Below, piece by piece: positions 45,799 through 54,916 of a DNA stretch of 64,000 bases. A program made the position numbers and the translations under genes. Below the pieces are notes generated by a model. The model was given only the letters and a program-made list of their open reading frames with translations, ran no database searches and was not told the DNA's origin. Within the stretch, counting starts at the first letter, position 1. Each line of letters starts with the position of its first letter. Source of the DNA: Rhizobiaceae bacterium (GTDB taxonomy: Bacteria; Pseudomonadota; Alphaproteobacteria; Rhizobiales; Rhizobiaceae); contig JAEPNK010000001.1 in assembly GCA_017643495.1 (NCBI GenBank), forward strand, positions 62,001-126,000, read 5' to 3'.

Positions 45799-46758
45799 TT
45801 GAAAATCCTGTTACTTCTCCTGTTAATCCTGTTCAGCGGGCTCTGGTTAACCAGTTACGTGATCTCATACCGGATTGAGCAGAAATTCCCGCCAATCGGC
45901 GAATATGTGAAGGCAAACAATGCCAGGCTTCATTTTGTGGACACGGGAGCAGTTGCAGACAGCAGCAAGCCTGCCGTGATTTTTCTGCACGGGGCCAGCG
46001 GGAATCTTCGCGACCAGATGCATGTATATCGCCCCATGCTGGAAAACGAGTTTCGCCTGGTTTTCCCCGACCGTCCGGGACAGGGCTACAGCGAAAGTTT
46101 TCCCGGATCACACGATCCGAAGGAACAGGCAAAGTCTGTGGCACTGTTGATGGATGAACTGGGAATAGAAAAAGCCGTGGTTTCAGGCCATTCCTTTGGC
46201 GGGGTTGTAGCTGCAGCCTTTGGTGTCCTTTACCCCGAAAAAACCGCAGGCCTCGTTTTGCTGGCACCGGTTGCCTATCCGTGGGGAACAGGCGTCGACT
46301 GGCATTATGATGTTGCTTCCATACCGGTCATTGGCTGGCTGTTTACAAATCTGCTTGCTGTCCCTGCCGGCAGCTACATCTATTCAGGCGCGATTGAACG
46401 CGTTTTTGCACCAGACCCTTTGCCCGATGATTATGAGAGGGTTTCGGGTACGCGGCTTGCCCTGCGACCAGCCTCGTTTCTGGCCAATGCACGGGATGTT
46501 TCAAAGGTGGAGGCACATGTCGAAGCATTTCACAACCGCTACAGCGAAATCACCGCGCCTACCTACATCTTTCACGGCAACCGGGATGACATCGTCAGCC
46601 TGGACATACATTCCGTCAACGGCCTGGCAAAAGATGTACCCGGAGCCCGGCTGGAAGTTCTCGACGGGGTTGGCCACAAACCGGACTATGTTGCCCGCGA
46701 CAAAGTCGTTGCCGCCATTCATGAAATAGCAGAAGGCACAAGCCACGCGAGCCAGTAG
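45799..46758 (+). CDS. Alpha/beta hydrolase with N-terminal membrane anchor
   Basis: Hydrolase of 319 residues starting with TTG. The first 20 residues (MKILLLLLLILFSGLWLTS) form an anchor or signal. The catalytic set is visible: FLHGASGN oxyanion loop, nucleophile in VVSGHSFGGVVAAAFG, acid in HGNRDDIVS and His in VGHKPDYV. The sequence suits an epoxide-hydrolase/haloperoxidase-like subgroup, but the substrate cannot be named. Confidence 0.83.
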   Translation: MKILLLLLLILFSGLWLTSYVISYRIEQKFPPIGEYVKANNARLHFVDTGAVADSSKPAVIFLHGASGNLRDQMHVYRPMLENEFRLVFPDRPGQGYSESFPGSHDPKEQAKSVALLMDELGIEKAVVSGHSFGGVVAAAFGVLYPEKTAGLVLLAPVAYPWGTGVDWHYDVASIPVIGWLFTNLLAVPAGSYIYSGAIERVFAPDPLPDDYERVSGTRLALRPASFLANARDVSKVEAHVEAFHNRYSEITAPTYIFHGNRDDIVSLDIHSVNGLAKDVPGARLEVLDGVGHKPDYVARDKVVAAIHEIAEGTSHASQ

Positions 46759-46766
46759 TCACTACC

Positions 46767-47561
46767 CTAATTCAGTGACGCCAACTCAAACCTGTCCATT
46801 TCAGCAAGCAGTTCGCAAAGCCCGTGTACAGACTGGGCAATCAGTGCCTCACCCTTGGCAGCGGTCGCAAGAGCCGCATTCCCGGTCACCCCGTCCGGGC
46901 TCAAATCCTGTATTTTCCACCCAAATGCATGTGGGCCATACGCTCTCAGGTGATGGTACTCGATAGCCAGTTTTTCCTGAAAATTCGGAAATTCGGCAGC
47001 ATTTTCCATGTTTACCGCGTCAGGGGCCAGCGCCAGCATGACCGAAGTTTCAATATCACCGCCATGAATGCCGAACGACTTCTCCCTGTGGGAAACAACA
47101 TCGCCGGGAATGATGAATCGCGTCCAGCTCGTAGCGACACAAAACATGTTGAAACGAACCCGTAATTCGGTTGCAACAATGGTCATCAGTGGTGAATTGC
47201 CGCCATGGGCATTCAGCAACAGCAATTTCCTGATTCCCAGATTTGAGACATGTTCACCGATTGCAATCCATCGTTCGATTGCTTCCTGAAAACTCAGGCT
47301 CCGGCTCCCTTCAAAATCCATGTGTTCAGGGGAATAGCCAACCGGCTCAACCGGCAGGAATGTTGCCGGAAGTCTATTCGGCAGGCGCTGGGCAAGCCGC
47401 GACGCAATCCCTCTCGCAATCACTGTATCGGTATCAAAGGGAAGGTGGGGGCCGTGTTGCTCATGCGCTCCCAAAGGCAGTATCGCTATCCAGCCGGAAG
47501 TATCTGCCGCCTCCAACATGTCAGATTCCATTTTCGTGAAATCACGAAGTGGCAATGTCAT
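46767..47561 (-). CDS. Creatininase-family amidohydrolase
   Basis: Metal-dependent amidohydrolase of 264 residues. Family motifs are ILPLGAHEQHGPHLPFDTDT, LLLNAHGGNSPLM and GIHGGDIETSVML, which supply the Glu, His and Asp metal ligands. The family includes creatinine amidohydrolase and several others acting on cyclic or peptide-like amides, so creatinine is only one candidate. It overlaps the upstream GNAT gene by 4 bases. Creatine breakdown would yield sarcosine for the nearby SoxBDAG, but no creatinase gene is present in this window. Confidence 0.8.
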   Translation of the reverse strand: MTLPLRDFTKMESDMLEAADTSGWIAILPLGAHEQHGPHLPFDTDTVIARGIASRLAQRLPNRLPATFLPVEPVGYSPEHMDFEGSRSLSFQEAIERWIAIGEHVSNLGIRKLLLLNAHGGNSPLMTIVATELRVRFNMFCVATSWTRFIIPGDVVSHREKSFGIHGGDIETSVMLALAPDAVNMENAAEFPNFQEKLAIEYHHLRAYGPHAFGWKIQDLSPDGVTGNAALATAAKGEALIAQSVHGLCELLAEMDRFELASLN

Positions 47562-48241
47562 GCCACAAGTCCCCTTCTGATGTCTTCCAGCCGCTTTTTC
47601 TGCTTTCCATTGGCATCAAAATTCGAGGGATCAAGCCACAGCTTCATGGCACGTCCGGCTTTGGTCCATTCATGGTCAAGCAGGGAAAACCATGCGGTGT
47701 CCCTGTTTTCACCTTTCACCACACCGGCTTGCCTGAATACACCTTCCGGCATCATCCCGTAACGAAGGGCTGCATCCTTGGAAGCTTCATTGCGGTTGTT
47801 GCATTTCCATTCAAACCGCCGATAGCCCAATTCGTCGAACAAATGAGCGGCAAACAGGTAAAATGCTTCCGTAGATGCCGGCGTTTGCTGGATAAGCGGC
47901 CCCCAGTGTATATGACCGATTTCCGCCACTCCGTTGGCCGGATCCATCCGCATCATCGTCTGGCGTCCTGCGACCTTGCCACTTTTCTTTTCTATGACAG
48001 CAAAATACATCGGATCTTCAGATTTCTGGACACGTTCCAGCCATTCCTGAAATTCAATGCGTGATTGTGGCGTGTTTTCCGGCAACCAACGAAAACGGCC
48101 ATCTGCATCGCCAGCTGTGGCGGCTTCAAAAAGTCCGTCTCCGTGGGCTTCAATTTCAAGCGGTTCAAGTCGGACATACACCCCGTTCATCACCTTTCGG
48201 TGGGGGCGATCGCAGCCCTGCCAGTTGGAGAGATCTTTCAT
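47558..48241 (-). CDS. GNAT N-acetyltransferase, RimJ/RimL-like
   Basis: Acetyl-CoA-dependent transferase of 227 residues. The RimL-type features are LEPLEIEAHGDGLFEAATAGD at the start, the central GVAEIGHIHWGPLIQQTPASTEAFYLFAAHLFDELGYRRFEWKCNNRN and an acetyl-CoA-binding region with KDAALRYGMMPEGVFRQ. These often modify small molecules or toxins rather than ribosomal proteins. Coupled to the creatininase-family gene. Confidence 0.85.
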   Translation of the reverse strand: MKDLSNWQGCDRPHRKVMNGVYVRLEPLEIEAHGDGLFEAATAGDADGRFRWLPENTPQSRIEFQEWLERVQKSEDPMYFAVIEKKSGKVAGRQTMMRMDPANGVAEIGHIHWGPLIQQTPASTEAFYLFAAHLFDELGYRRFEWKCNNRNEASKDAALRYGMMPEGVFRQAGVVKGENRDTAWFSLLDHEWTKAGRAMKLWLDPSNFDANGKQKKRLEDIRRGLVA

Positions 48242-48342
48242 GGCTTTTCATCTACCGTAATTCGTGTTCTTTAACCAGCTTCGGGCAGCGATATCACTGA
48301 TCCTGCCAATGTTGAGAAAACCAGACTCGCAGGAACAAGGCA

Positions 48343-49512
48343 ATGTTGAAAACAATACCGGGATTCGACCGGATAGGTGAGGAAAACGCCTTTGCAGTGC
48401 TTGCACGCGCCACCACACTGGCCTCGCAAGGCAAGGATATTATCAATCTTGGAATTGGCCAGCCTGACTTCCAGACACCCGAACACATCGTGGAGGCAGC
48501 GATCAAGGCCTTGCGCGACGGTCATCACGGTTACACACCGGCGACCGGGACCCTGGCGTGCCGTGAAGCTGTAAGCCGGCGCATGCTAACCACGACAGGA
48601 CAGGAAATTTCCCCGGAAAACATCATGATAATGCCGGGCGGCAAGGTAACCATGTATGCAGCCATTCTCATGTTTGGCGAACCGGGTGCCGAAATACTTT
48701 ATCCCGATCCGGGTTTTCCGATCTACCGCTCCATGATCGAGTTTACAGGCGCCGAACCGGTCCCCGTGCCCATACGCGAAGAAAACGGCTTTGCATTTTC
48801 CGCAGACGAAACCCTGTCCCTGATTAACGAAAACACGAGATTGCTGATCATTAACTCGCCCGCCAACCCGTGTGGCGGTGTCACTCCCAAATCAGAAATA
48901 GACAAGCTGGTTGCCGGGCTGGAAAAGTGGCCTGATGTGGCCATTCTCTCGGACGAGATTTATGACGTCATGACCTATGACGGTGAGAGACACCAGTCAC
49001 TTCTCAATTATCCGGAGATCAGGAACCGGCTCATCGTGCTAAACGGATGGTCAAAGACCTGGGCAATGACCGGATGGCGCATGGGTTGGTCAGTCTGGCC
49101 GGATCCGCTTTATGACAAGGTCAGGAAACTTGCCGTAAATGCCTGGTCTTGCGTCAACGCACCTGCGCAGATGGCTGGAATTGCGGCCATAGACGGCCCC
49201 CAGGATGCAGTTGCCAACATGATGAGCGCTTTTGATACGCGCAGGAAACTGGTTGTTGAAAAAATGAACGCGCTGCCCAATGTCAGTTGCGCCACGCCCA
49301 AGGGTGCATTTTATGCCTTTCCAAACATATCGGGTACAGGCTGGAAAGCCAAACAACTGGCATCTGCCCTGCTCGAAGAAGCTGGTGTTGCCACCATTGG
49401 CGGACCGGACTTTGGAATTCTGGGTGAAGGCTATATTCGCCTTTCATACGCAAATTCTGAAGATAATATCGAACAGGCGATCAAGCGTATCGGGGAGTTT
49501 CTGGGAACCTAG
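48343..49512 (+). CDS. PLP aminotransferase class I (aspartate-type)
   Basis: Fold-type I aminotransferase of 389 residues. The PLP Lys lies in LNGWSKTWAMTGWRMGW; substrate and cofactor residues lie in LGIGQPDFQTPEHI, NSPANPCGG and ILSDEIYD. The terminal Arg that binds the alpha-carboxylate is in EGYIRLSYA. It fits the AspC-like Ib group; aspartate, tyrosine or a special amino acid are possible substrates. AGGAACAAGG precedes the start. A flavoprotein gene follows after 32 bases. Confidence 0.87.
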   Translation: MLKTIPGFDRIGEENAFAVLARATTLASQGKDIINLGIGQPDFQTPEHIVEAAIKALRDGHHGYTPATGTLACREAVSRRMLTTTGQEISPENIMIMPGGKVTMYAAILMFGEPGAEILYPDPGFPIYRSMIEFTGAEPVPVPIREENGFAFSADETLSLINENTRLLIINSPANPCGGVTPKSEIDKLVAGLEKWPDVAILSDEIYDVMTYDGERHQSLLNYPEIRNRLIVLNGWSKTWAMTGWRMGWSVWPDPLYDKVRKLAVNAWSCVNAPAQMAGIAAIDGPQDAVANMMSAFDTRRKLVVEKMNALPNVSCATPKGAFYAFPNISGTGWKAKQLASALLEEAGVATIGGPDFGILGEGYIRLSYANSEDNIEQAIKRIGEFLGT

Positions 49513-49544
49513 AAAACAGGCTTCATCGGTAGCAGGAACAGCCC

Positions 49545-51014
49545 ATGAAACAACCTGCCAAAATTTATGATCTGTGCGTCATCGGAACCGGAATAGCCGG
49601 ACTGAACGCCCTGTTCGTGGCAAGGGAATATCTGCCGTCAGGAGCGAAAGTCCTGGTGATTGACCGGAATGAGCAATGTGGCGGCATGTGGAATTCGGTT
49701 TATGATCATGTCCGACTGCATCAGCCCCATCCGATGTTCACGGTCGGCCATATCCAGTGGCACTGGGACACGAACTGGAACAAGCCCCCTGAATATCTTG
49801 CAGACAAAACAGAAGTAATAAACCATCTGGCGAACTGCCTCAAAATCATCAGCCGCGAAATCGATCTCGATATCCGGTATGGAAACGAGGTTGTCCGGCT
49901 GGAAGAGGAACTACCCGAAGGCACACCGAGAGTAGCAGTTGAATACAGACCTGCAAACGGACAAGGGGAAAGCGTATTTGCTGTTGCAGGCCGTGCAATC
50001 CTTGCATCGGGATTTGATGTCCGGCCACTGACACCGCTGAAAATCGCTTCCTCATCGGTCGTGTCCACAACACCGGAACATTTTCTTGAAGCAGTCGATA
50101 AAGCGCACCCCGAAACACCCATAGTCATTGCAGGTGGCGGCAAGACAGCAATGGATGCGATTTGCGAACTGTCCGGCAGGGAGCTTGAAAATCCGGTCAC
50201 GCTCATCAATGGCCGGGGCACCTCATTTTTCAACCGCAAGCTGTTCGCACCTGAAGGCCGCAAACGATGGATCTTTGGCACGACCTTCCTGCGCACATTT
50301 CGCAAAATTACGATGCGCTTTAACGGAAACAACGAGAAGGAAGCGTTCAAATACTTCCGCAAGAAATTTGCGATCGAAACCGGCAGAGGCAAACAGTTTG
50401 TTTTTGCTTTTCTGTCTGAAGAAGAAAAGAGCCTGATTGAAGAACGGATTACCTCAACATATGAGGATTATCTTGAAGACATTATCGATACGCCATCAGG
50501 GCCTGAAATGGTTCTGCGCAGTGGTGAGAAAATCAGCATACCTCGCGACAGTATCATCATCAATTGTACAGGACACTTGCTGAACGGGCAGATGCCTTAC
50601 CGGCCCTTTCTCTCTGAGCACGGCACGATCCTGAGTATTACACCACGCTCTGCAATCCAGTTTCTTTCATCCGCATCTTCCTATTTTCTGTCGCACCTGT
50701 TTTTCCTGGGCCGGTTGAAAGGTTCGGGCCTGTATGAACTGGATATTCAGTCCCTGAAACACAAGGCTCCGACTGCATGGCACATTGCTACTATGGTTCA
50801 TTCCTTCCACAACAGCATCCTGCTGCTCGAACTACTGCCTTTTCAACTTGTGCTCCGATGCGGCATGGACCTCGATCGCTGGTTCCCGAAGGAACGCCGC
50901 CTGCTTGACTTGATCGATATAAGATTGAACCGGAAACGTTACCTTGAACGCAGCAGGAAAACCCTCGACCGGATTGCAAACCGACATGGTGTTCGTTGCG
51001 CACCACTGGATTGA
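49545..51014 (+). CDS. FAD-dependent monooxygenase-like protein
   Basis: Two-dinucleotide-domain flavoprotein of 489 residues. FAD motif LCVIGTGIAGLNALFVARE, then CGGMWNSVYDHVRLHQPHPMF as in flavin-containing and Baeyer-Villiger monooxygenases, and a second nucleotide motif VIAGGGKTAMDAICEL for NADPH. The full FMO fingerprint FxGxxxHxxxY/F is not obvious, so it may be a related oxidoreductase. It follows the aminotransferase gene; a joint role on an amino-acid-derived compound is possible but unproven. Confidence 0.78.
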   Translation: MKQPAKIYDLCVIGTGIAGLNALFVAREYLPSGAKVLVIDRNEQCGGMWNSVYDHVRLHQPHPMFTVGHIQWHWDTNWNKPPEYLADKTEVINHLANCLKIISREIDLDIRYGNEVVRLEEELPEGTPRVAVEYRPANGQGESVFAVAGRAILASGFDVRPLTPLKIASSSVVSTTPEHFLEAVDKAHPETPIVIAGGGKTAMDAICELSGRELENPVTLINGRGTSFFNRKLFAPEGRKRWIFGTTFLRTFRKITMRFNGNNEKEAFKYFRKKFAIETGRGKQFVFAFLSEEEKSLIEERITSTYEDYLEDIIDTPSGPEMVLRSGEKISIPRDSIIINCTGHLLNGQMPYRPFLSEHGTILSITPRSAIQFLSSASSYFLSHLFFLGRLKGSGLYELDIQSLKHKAPTAWHIATMVHSFHNSILLLELLPFQLVLRCGMDLDRWFPKERRLLDLIDIRLNRKRYLERSRKTLDRIANRHGVRCAPLD

Positions 51015-51037
51015 CAAGGCGGTTTGTTTGAAACTGG

Positions 51038-51886
51038 TCAAAGCGGGATTGGAGGCAATCTGCGATGTATGGCTTCCATCACCTCAGGGCCGGCCACCCC
51101 GTTATTGTCCAGCCCATTGGCAACCTGAAACGAGCGTAATGCGTCTTCTGTAATTTTTCCAAAATCGCCATCGGGACGCATTGCATAGCCAATGGCAGAC
51201 AGGGAGCGTTGCAAATCCCGAACGTCATTTCCCGAGCTGCCATAACGCAAATGCGCCATGCGGTTTGCGGGAACCGGGTATCTTGAATTTGCTGAACCGG
51301 AGCTCTTTTTGTACTCCAGATATGCGTCCTGCATTTTCCTGTCATAGCCATGTTTTGCAAAACCGGGGCCGTTATACGCCCGTGCAAAACCGGTCCAGTC
51401 ATGCTTGCGAAGCTTATCGAGAAGCTCCGCCTTTTCAACAAACCGCATCATCAGCCTGATCTGGCCTTCGGTCCCGGCCCTTGCCTCGGCTACCAGCGCA
51501 TCAATACTGGCATAGCCAAGCCAGCGCCAGTGATCGCCCATTACCTGCCCGACTCCCCATGAAACTGATCGCAGGGCTGCATCACGATCTATTGCCTCGG
51601 CCTTGTGCAACAAGCGCCAGCGTCCAATCTGTGTTTTCGGATTGCGAATTACGCCAGCAAACGCACTTGCCAGACCACGGGTCACCGCAAGGTTTCGTTT
51701 TCGCTGGGGTAACAACCGGTAAAAATAATGCCCTTCAAAGCGTATGAGAGGTTCCATCCTGCCATTGATCCGTACACCGGTTCTGGCATTGCTCTCAACC
51801 TTGACGACAGCCATCAGAACTTCCGGCTCCACACCGTGCGCCTGTGCAATTTCGCCAATGGCCTGCCTGAGTTTTTTGTCAAACAT
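51038..51886 (-). CDS. N-acetylmuramidase (DUF3380) with peptidoglycan-binding domain
   Basis: Cell-wall hydrolase of 282 residues. The N-terminal about 190 residues are the phage-type muramidase domain (VLMAVVKVESNARTG, EPLIRFEGHYFYRLLP, SWGVGQVMGDHWRWLGY, ARAYNGPGF); a PG_binding_1 domain follows (LRYGSSGNDVRDLQRSLSAIGY, FQVANGLDNNGVAGPEV). No signal peptide or transmembrane anchor is seen, as in phage endolysins. ATG 51886 has GGAGC upstream; the longer frame lacks one. No holin or other phage genes adjoin, so it is a domesticated or stand-alone endolysin. Confidence 0.85.
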   Translation of the reverse strand: MFDKKLRQAIGEIAQAHGVEPEVLMAVVKVESNARTGVRINGRMEPLIRFEGHYFYRLLPQRKRNLAVTRGLASAFAGVIRNPKTQIGRWRLLHKAEAIDRDAALRSVSWGVGQVMGDHWRWLGYASIDALVAEARAGTEGQIRLMMRFVEKAELLDKLRKHDWTGFARAYNGPGFAKHGYDRKMQDAYLEYKKSSGSANSRYPVPANRMAHLRYGSSGNDVRDLQRSLSAIGYAMRPDGDFGKITEDALRSFQVANGLDNNGVAGPEVMEAIHRRLPPIPL

Positions 51887-51998
51887 GAATGCTCCGTTTT
51901 GTGTTGGGCCAGTCTGGCAGAAACAGGAGGAGCGGGGATAAGTCTTCAATCACAGGCAGATGATTGCCGCTTTGCCGGTTTCCTGATAATCGGACCTC

Positions 51999-52430
51999 AT
52001 GAAGAAATCGATCCTCTTGATAAACGGTCCCAATCTCAACCTGCTTGGCACACGGGAGCCTGAAACCTATGGCAACCAGACCCTTGAAGATGTTGAGCAG
52101 CTTTGCGTGGATCACGCAGCAGGCATGGGCATCTCCCTGGCTACGTTCCAGTCAAACCATGAGGGAGCAATTGTCGATGCTATCCAGCAATCAAGAGATG
52201 TATATTCCCATATCGTCATCAATCCCGGAGCCTATACCCACACGTCCATTGCAATTCGTGATGCCATCCTTGGCATAGATGCACGCGTTTATGAGGTACA
52301 CATATCCAATGTTCATGAACGTGAACCATTCAGACACCATTCCTATATCAGCGACATCGCAAAGGGTGTTTTTATCGGCATGGGGATCCCCGGCTATCTG
52401 GCTGCGATCGATGCAATAGGTGCGGAATGA
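51999..52430 (+). CDS. aroQ: 3-dehydroquinate dehydratase, type II
   Basis: Shikimate-pathway enzyme of 143 residues converting 3-dehydroquinate to 3-dehydroshikimate. Type II signatures are all present: [20 protein letters not shown] (with Asn, Arg and Tyr of the active site), [31 protein letters not shown] and [20 protein letters not shown]. Length and start are typical. Overlaps the next gene by 4 bases (ATGA). Confidence 0.95.
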   Translation: MKKSILLINGPNLNLLGTREPETYGNQTLEDVEQLCVDHAAGMGISLATFQSNHEGAIVDAIQQSRDVYSHIVINPGAYTHTSIAIRDAILGIDARVYEVHISNVHEREPFRHHSYISDIAKGVFIGMGIPGYLAAIDAIGAE

Positions 52431-52873
52431 CAGAACGAGACTACAAAACCGTTTCCCGGACCATTGCCGCCCTTTGTGAAGGTGAAACCGACATCATTGC
52501 AAAGATGGCAACCATCTCATGTGAATTGTATCAGGCACTCGACGGGTTTGACTGGGTTGGCTTTTACCGCGTTGTTGAGCCCGGCCTGCTGAAAATCGGC
52601 CCTTATCAGGGCGGCCATGGTTGTCTCGTCATACCATTTGACAAAGGCGTTTGCGGTGCATGCGCCACAAGCCGAACAACACAAATCGTGGAGGATGTCG
52701 AGGCGTTTCCGGGACATATCGCCTGCTCATCCTCAACGCGTTCAGAAATTGTGTTGCCGGTTTTCGAAAACGGAAATCTGGTCGCAGTGCTGGACGTGGA
52801 TTCTGACAATCCGGCAGAGTTCGGTGAACATGACCGGGAAGCGCTTGAAGCAATTCTGGCAGCGAACTTCTAG
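52427..52873 (+). CDS. msrC: Free methionine-(R)-sulfoxide reductase (GAF type)
   Basis: Single GAF-domain enzyme of 148 residues that reduces free Met-(R)-sulfoxide. The catalytic cysteines are retained in [20 protein letters not shown] and [19 protein letters not shown], matching the E. coli YebR pattern. It ends with [16 protein letters not shown]. Translationally coupled to aroQ. It lacks a ligand-binding regulatory partner, so a catalytic role is likelier than sensing. Confidence 0.88.
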   Translation: MTERDYKTVSRTIAALCEGETDIIAKMATISCELYQALDGFDWVGFYRVVEPGLLKIGPYQGGHGCLVIPFDKGVCGACATSRTTQIVEDVEAFPGHIACSSSTRSEIVLPVFENGNLVAVLDVDSDNPAEFGEHDREALEAILAANF

Positions 52874-52941
52874 CCGTTTGTGTTGAATGCCGGTGGCTGT
52901 GCGATAAACCTTCCAGCCACTACCATCGACAAAACAGTCTT

Positions 52942-53904
52942 TCAGGTAGCCTGACGCGCCTTGCTTGCCGACCTCCCAAACTCCCGGGAATATGCCCTCG
53001 AGAAAGCAGAAAGCGAATTGAAACCGCTGCGAACTGCAATCTCCTGAAACGATAGACTGCTGTCCAGAATTAGCCGGTTCGCCGCTTTCAGGCGCAGATT
53101 GAGATAAAACTTGCCGGGTGTCATCCCTGTATGCCGCTTGAACATGGCTTCAAGTGTATTGGTTGAAACACCTATACGTTCGGCAATCAGACCAATCGGC
53201 AAGGGCTGTTCAACAGCCTCCTCCATGCATCGCACTGCCTTTCGCAGGCGCGGTTCCCGGGAAGCAACCTTGCCAAGCGCGATCAGTGGTTGCCCTTCGC
53301 TTTGCACATGCGCATCATCATGAATGAACACGCTTGCAACCTCCATCGCAATTGCCGGGCCGTGCTGATCACGGATCAATCCCAGCATCATGTCAAACGC
53401 GGGGGCAGCCCCTCCGCAAGTGACGTATTTTCCGTCTGTGATGTGACGGTCCAGACGAACATCAATTTCCGGGTTTGCGTTCGCAAATGCTTCAAAATCT
53501 TCCCAATGCGTTGTTGCTTGCCGGCCGTTCAACAACCCTGCTCGCGCCAGTATCCAGGTACCCGCTTCAACACCTGCAACGCGACCAAAGCCTGAAGCGG
53601 CATTCCTGATCCGTGCCAGATTGTATGATGAAACATGCCTGTGCTGGTTGAAGCCCGCGATGATGACAAGAAAATCTCCCCGGCTGTTGCCATCAAACCC
53701 GGCATTGACAATGAGGGGCACAGCACATGTCATGTTGACAGCTTCACCGGTCAGACTGGCAAGCGTCCAGTGGTAAAGGGTTTTGCCCGAAACACGATTG
53801 GCCGCACGCATTGGCTCAAGTACCGAAGCAACACACATCATGGAGGATTCTGGCAGCACCAGAACTTGTACAGACAATGGTTTTTGTGCAGCTAGGGAGT
53901 TCAT
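52942..53904 (-). CDS. cdhR: GlxA-family AraC-type regulator (CdhR-like)
   Basis: Regulator of 320 residues: an N-terminal DJ-1/PfpI (class I amidotransferase-like) sensing domain (about 10-195) and a C-terminal AraC helix-turn-helix pair (IAERIGVSTNTLEAMFKRHTGMTPGKF; FQEIAVRSGFNSLSAFSRAY). GlxA-type proteins such as CdhR, GbdR and SouR control carnitine, betaine and sarcosine catabolism. Divergent from the BKACE gene at the head of the carnitine-type cluster, its likely target. Confidence 0.88.
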   Translation of the reverse strand: MNSLAAQKPLSVQVLVLPESSMMCVASVLEPMRAANRVSGKTLYHWTLASLTGEAVNMTCAVPLIVNAGFDGNSRGDFLVIIAGFNQHRHVSSYNLARIRNAASGFGRVAGVEAGTWILARAGLLNGRQATTHWEDFEAFANANPEIDVRLDRHITDGKYVTCGGAAPAFDMMLGLIRDQHGPAIAMEVASVFIHDDAHVQSEGQPLIALGKVASREPRLRKAVRCMEEAVEQPLPIGLIAERIGVSTNTLEAMFKRHTGMTPGKFYLNLRLKAANRLILDSSLSFQEIAVRSGFNSLSAFSRAYSREFGRSASKARQAT

Positions 53905-53910
53905 AATACG

Positions 53911-53939
53911 ATTATTGTCAATTTTTCATTGATAATTGT
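53911..53939. promoter_or_regulatory. Inverted repeat in the cdhR/cdhC intergenic region
   Basis: Imperfect inverted repeat ATTATTGTCAAT-TTTTC-ATTGATAATTGT, 9 of 12 paired positions matching. It lies 6 bases from the cdhR start and about 50 from the BKACE start, in AT-rich DNA. It is a candidate operator or promoter element for the divergent genes. Confidence 0.45.
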
Positions 53940-53991
53940 TAAACATGAACTTCTGATTGCCCGAGTATGAGAACACAACAAGGAGTATGAA

Positions 53992-54906
53992 ATGCCATTG
54001 GAAATGAATCGGGAAGTGTTCATCACCTGTGCCGTGACCGGTTCCGGATCAACCCAGGACCGTTCACATCATGTCCCGAGATCACCAGAGCAAATTGCCG
54101 ATTCAGCCATTGATGCTGCCCGCGCAGGAGCAGCAATCGTGCATTGCCACGTCCGCGATCCTGAAACAGGAACACCATCCAGAAAGCTTGAATATTACCG
54201 TGAAGTCACAGACCGGATCAGGGATGCGGACGTCGATGTGGTTTTGAACCTGACAGCCGGCATGGGCGGGGATATCACCTTTGGCAATGTGGAACAGCCG
54301 CTTCCGGTGAAGGATGCAGGCACCGACATGATCGGCGCCAGCGAGCGTGTCGCACATATTGCAGAGTGTCTGCCGGAAATCTGCACGCTTGATTGCGGCA
54401 CGATGAACTTTGCCGAGGCAGATTACGTCATGACCAACACACCCGGCATGCTGAGGGCGATGGGCGGCATGATGACGGAGCTTGGCGTCTGCCCGGAGAT
54501 CGAGGCTTTCGACACAGGCCATTTGTGGTTCGCCAAACAACTGGTTGAAGAAGGTGTCCTTAAATCACCCGCCCTCGTCCAGCTATGCATGGGTGTACCG
54601 TGGGGGGCACCTGATGATCTCAACACCTATCTTGCAATGGTCAACAATGTGCCTTCAGATTGGCACTGGTCGGCTTTCAGTCTTGGACGCAGCCAGATGC
54701 CATATGTGGCGGCAGCGGTTCTTGCCGGGGGTAATGTGCGTGTAGGACTGGAAGACAATTTGTGGCTTGGGAAGGGCGAGCTGGCGACAAACGCCCAACT
54801 CGTTGAACGCGCCGCGACCATAATCGAAAACATGGGTGCAAAGGTAATTGGACCCGGCGAAGTGCGAAAACGCCTCAATCTGGAAAAACGCCCGCCGCGC
54901 AACTAG
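53992..54906 (+). CDS. cdhC: Beta-keto acid cleavage enzyme, dehydrocarnitine type (CdhC-like)
   Basis: BKACE-family enzyme of 304 residues. Members condense a beta-keto acid with acetyl-CoA and cleave it; the carnitine-pathway member turns 3-dehydrocarnitine plus acetyl-CoA into betainyl-CoA and acetoacetate. Zinc ligands are in IVHCHVRDPETG and a later Glu/His; LNLTAGMGGD, GVPWGAPDD and VGLEDNLWLGKGE are family motifs. AAGGAG precedes the ATG. Assignment to carnitine rests on the downstream carnitine dehydrogenase-thioesterase gene. Confidence 0.85.
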   Translation: MPLEMNREVFITCAVTGSGSTQDRSHHVPRSPEQIADSAIDAARAGAAIVHCHVRDPETGTPSRKLEYYREVTDRIRDADVDVVLNLTAGMGGDITFGNVEQPLPVKDAGTDMIGASERVAHIAECLPEICTLDCGTMNFAEADYVMTNTPGMLRAMGGMMTELGVCPEIEAFDTGHLWFAKQLVEEGVLKSPALVQLCMGVPWGAPDDLNTYLAMVNNVPSDWHWSAFSLGRSQMPYVAAAVLAGGNVRVGLEDNLWLGKGELATNAQLVERAATIIENMGAKVIGPGEVRKRLNLEKRPPRN

Positions 54907-54916
54907 GCTTCAGAAC

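Noticed and set aside
51038-51886. Prophage
   Set aside because: Only one phage-type gene is present; neighbours are a flavoprotein gene and aroQ.
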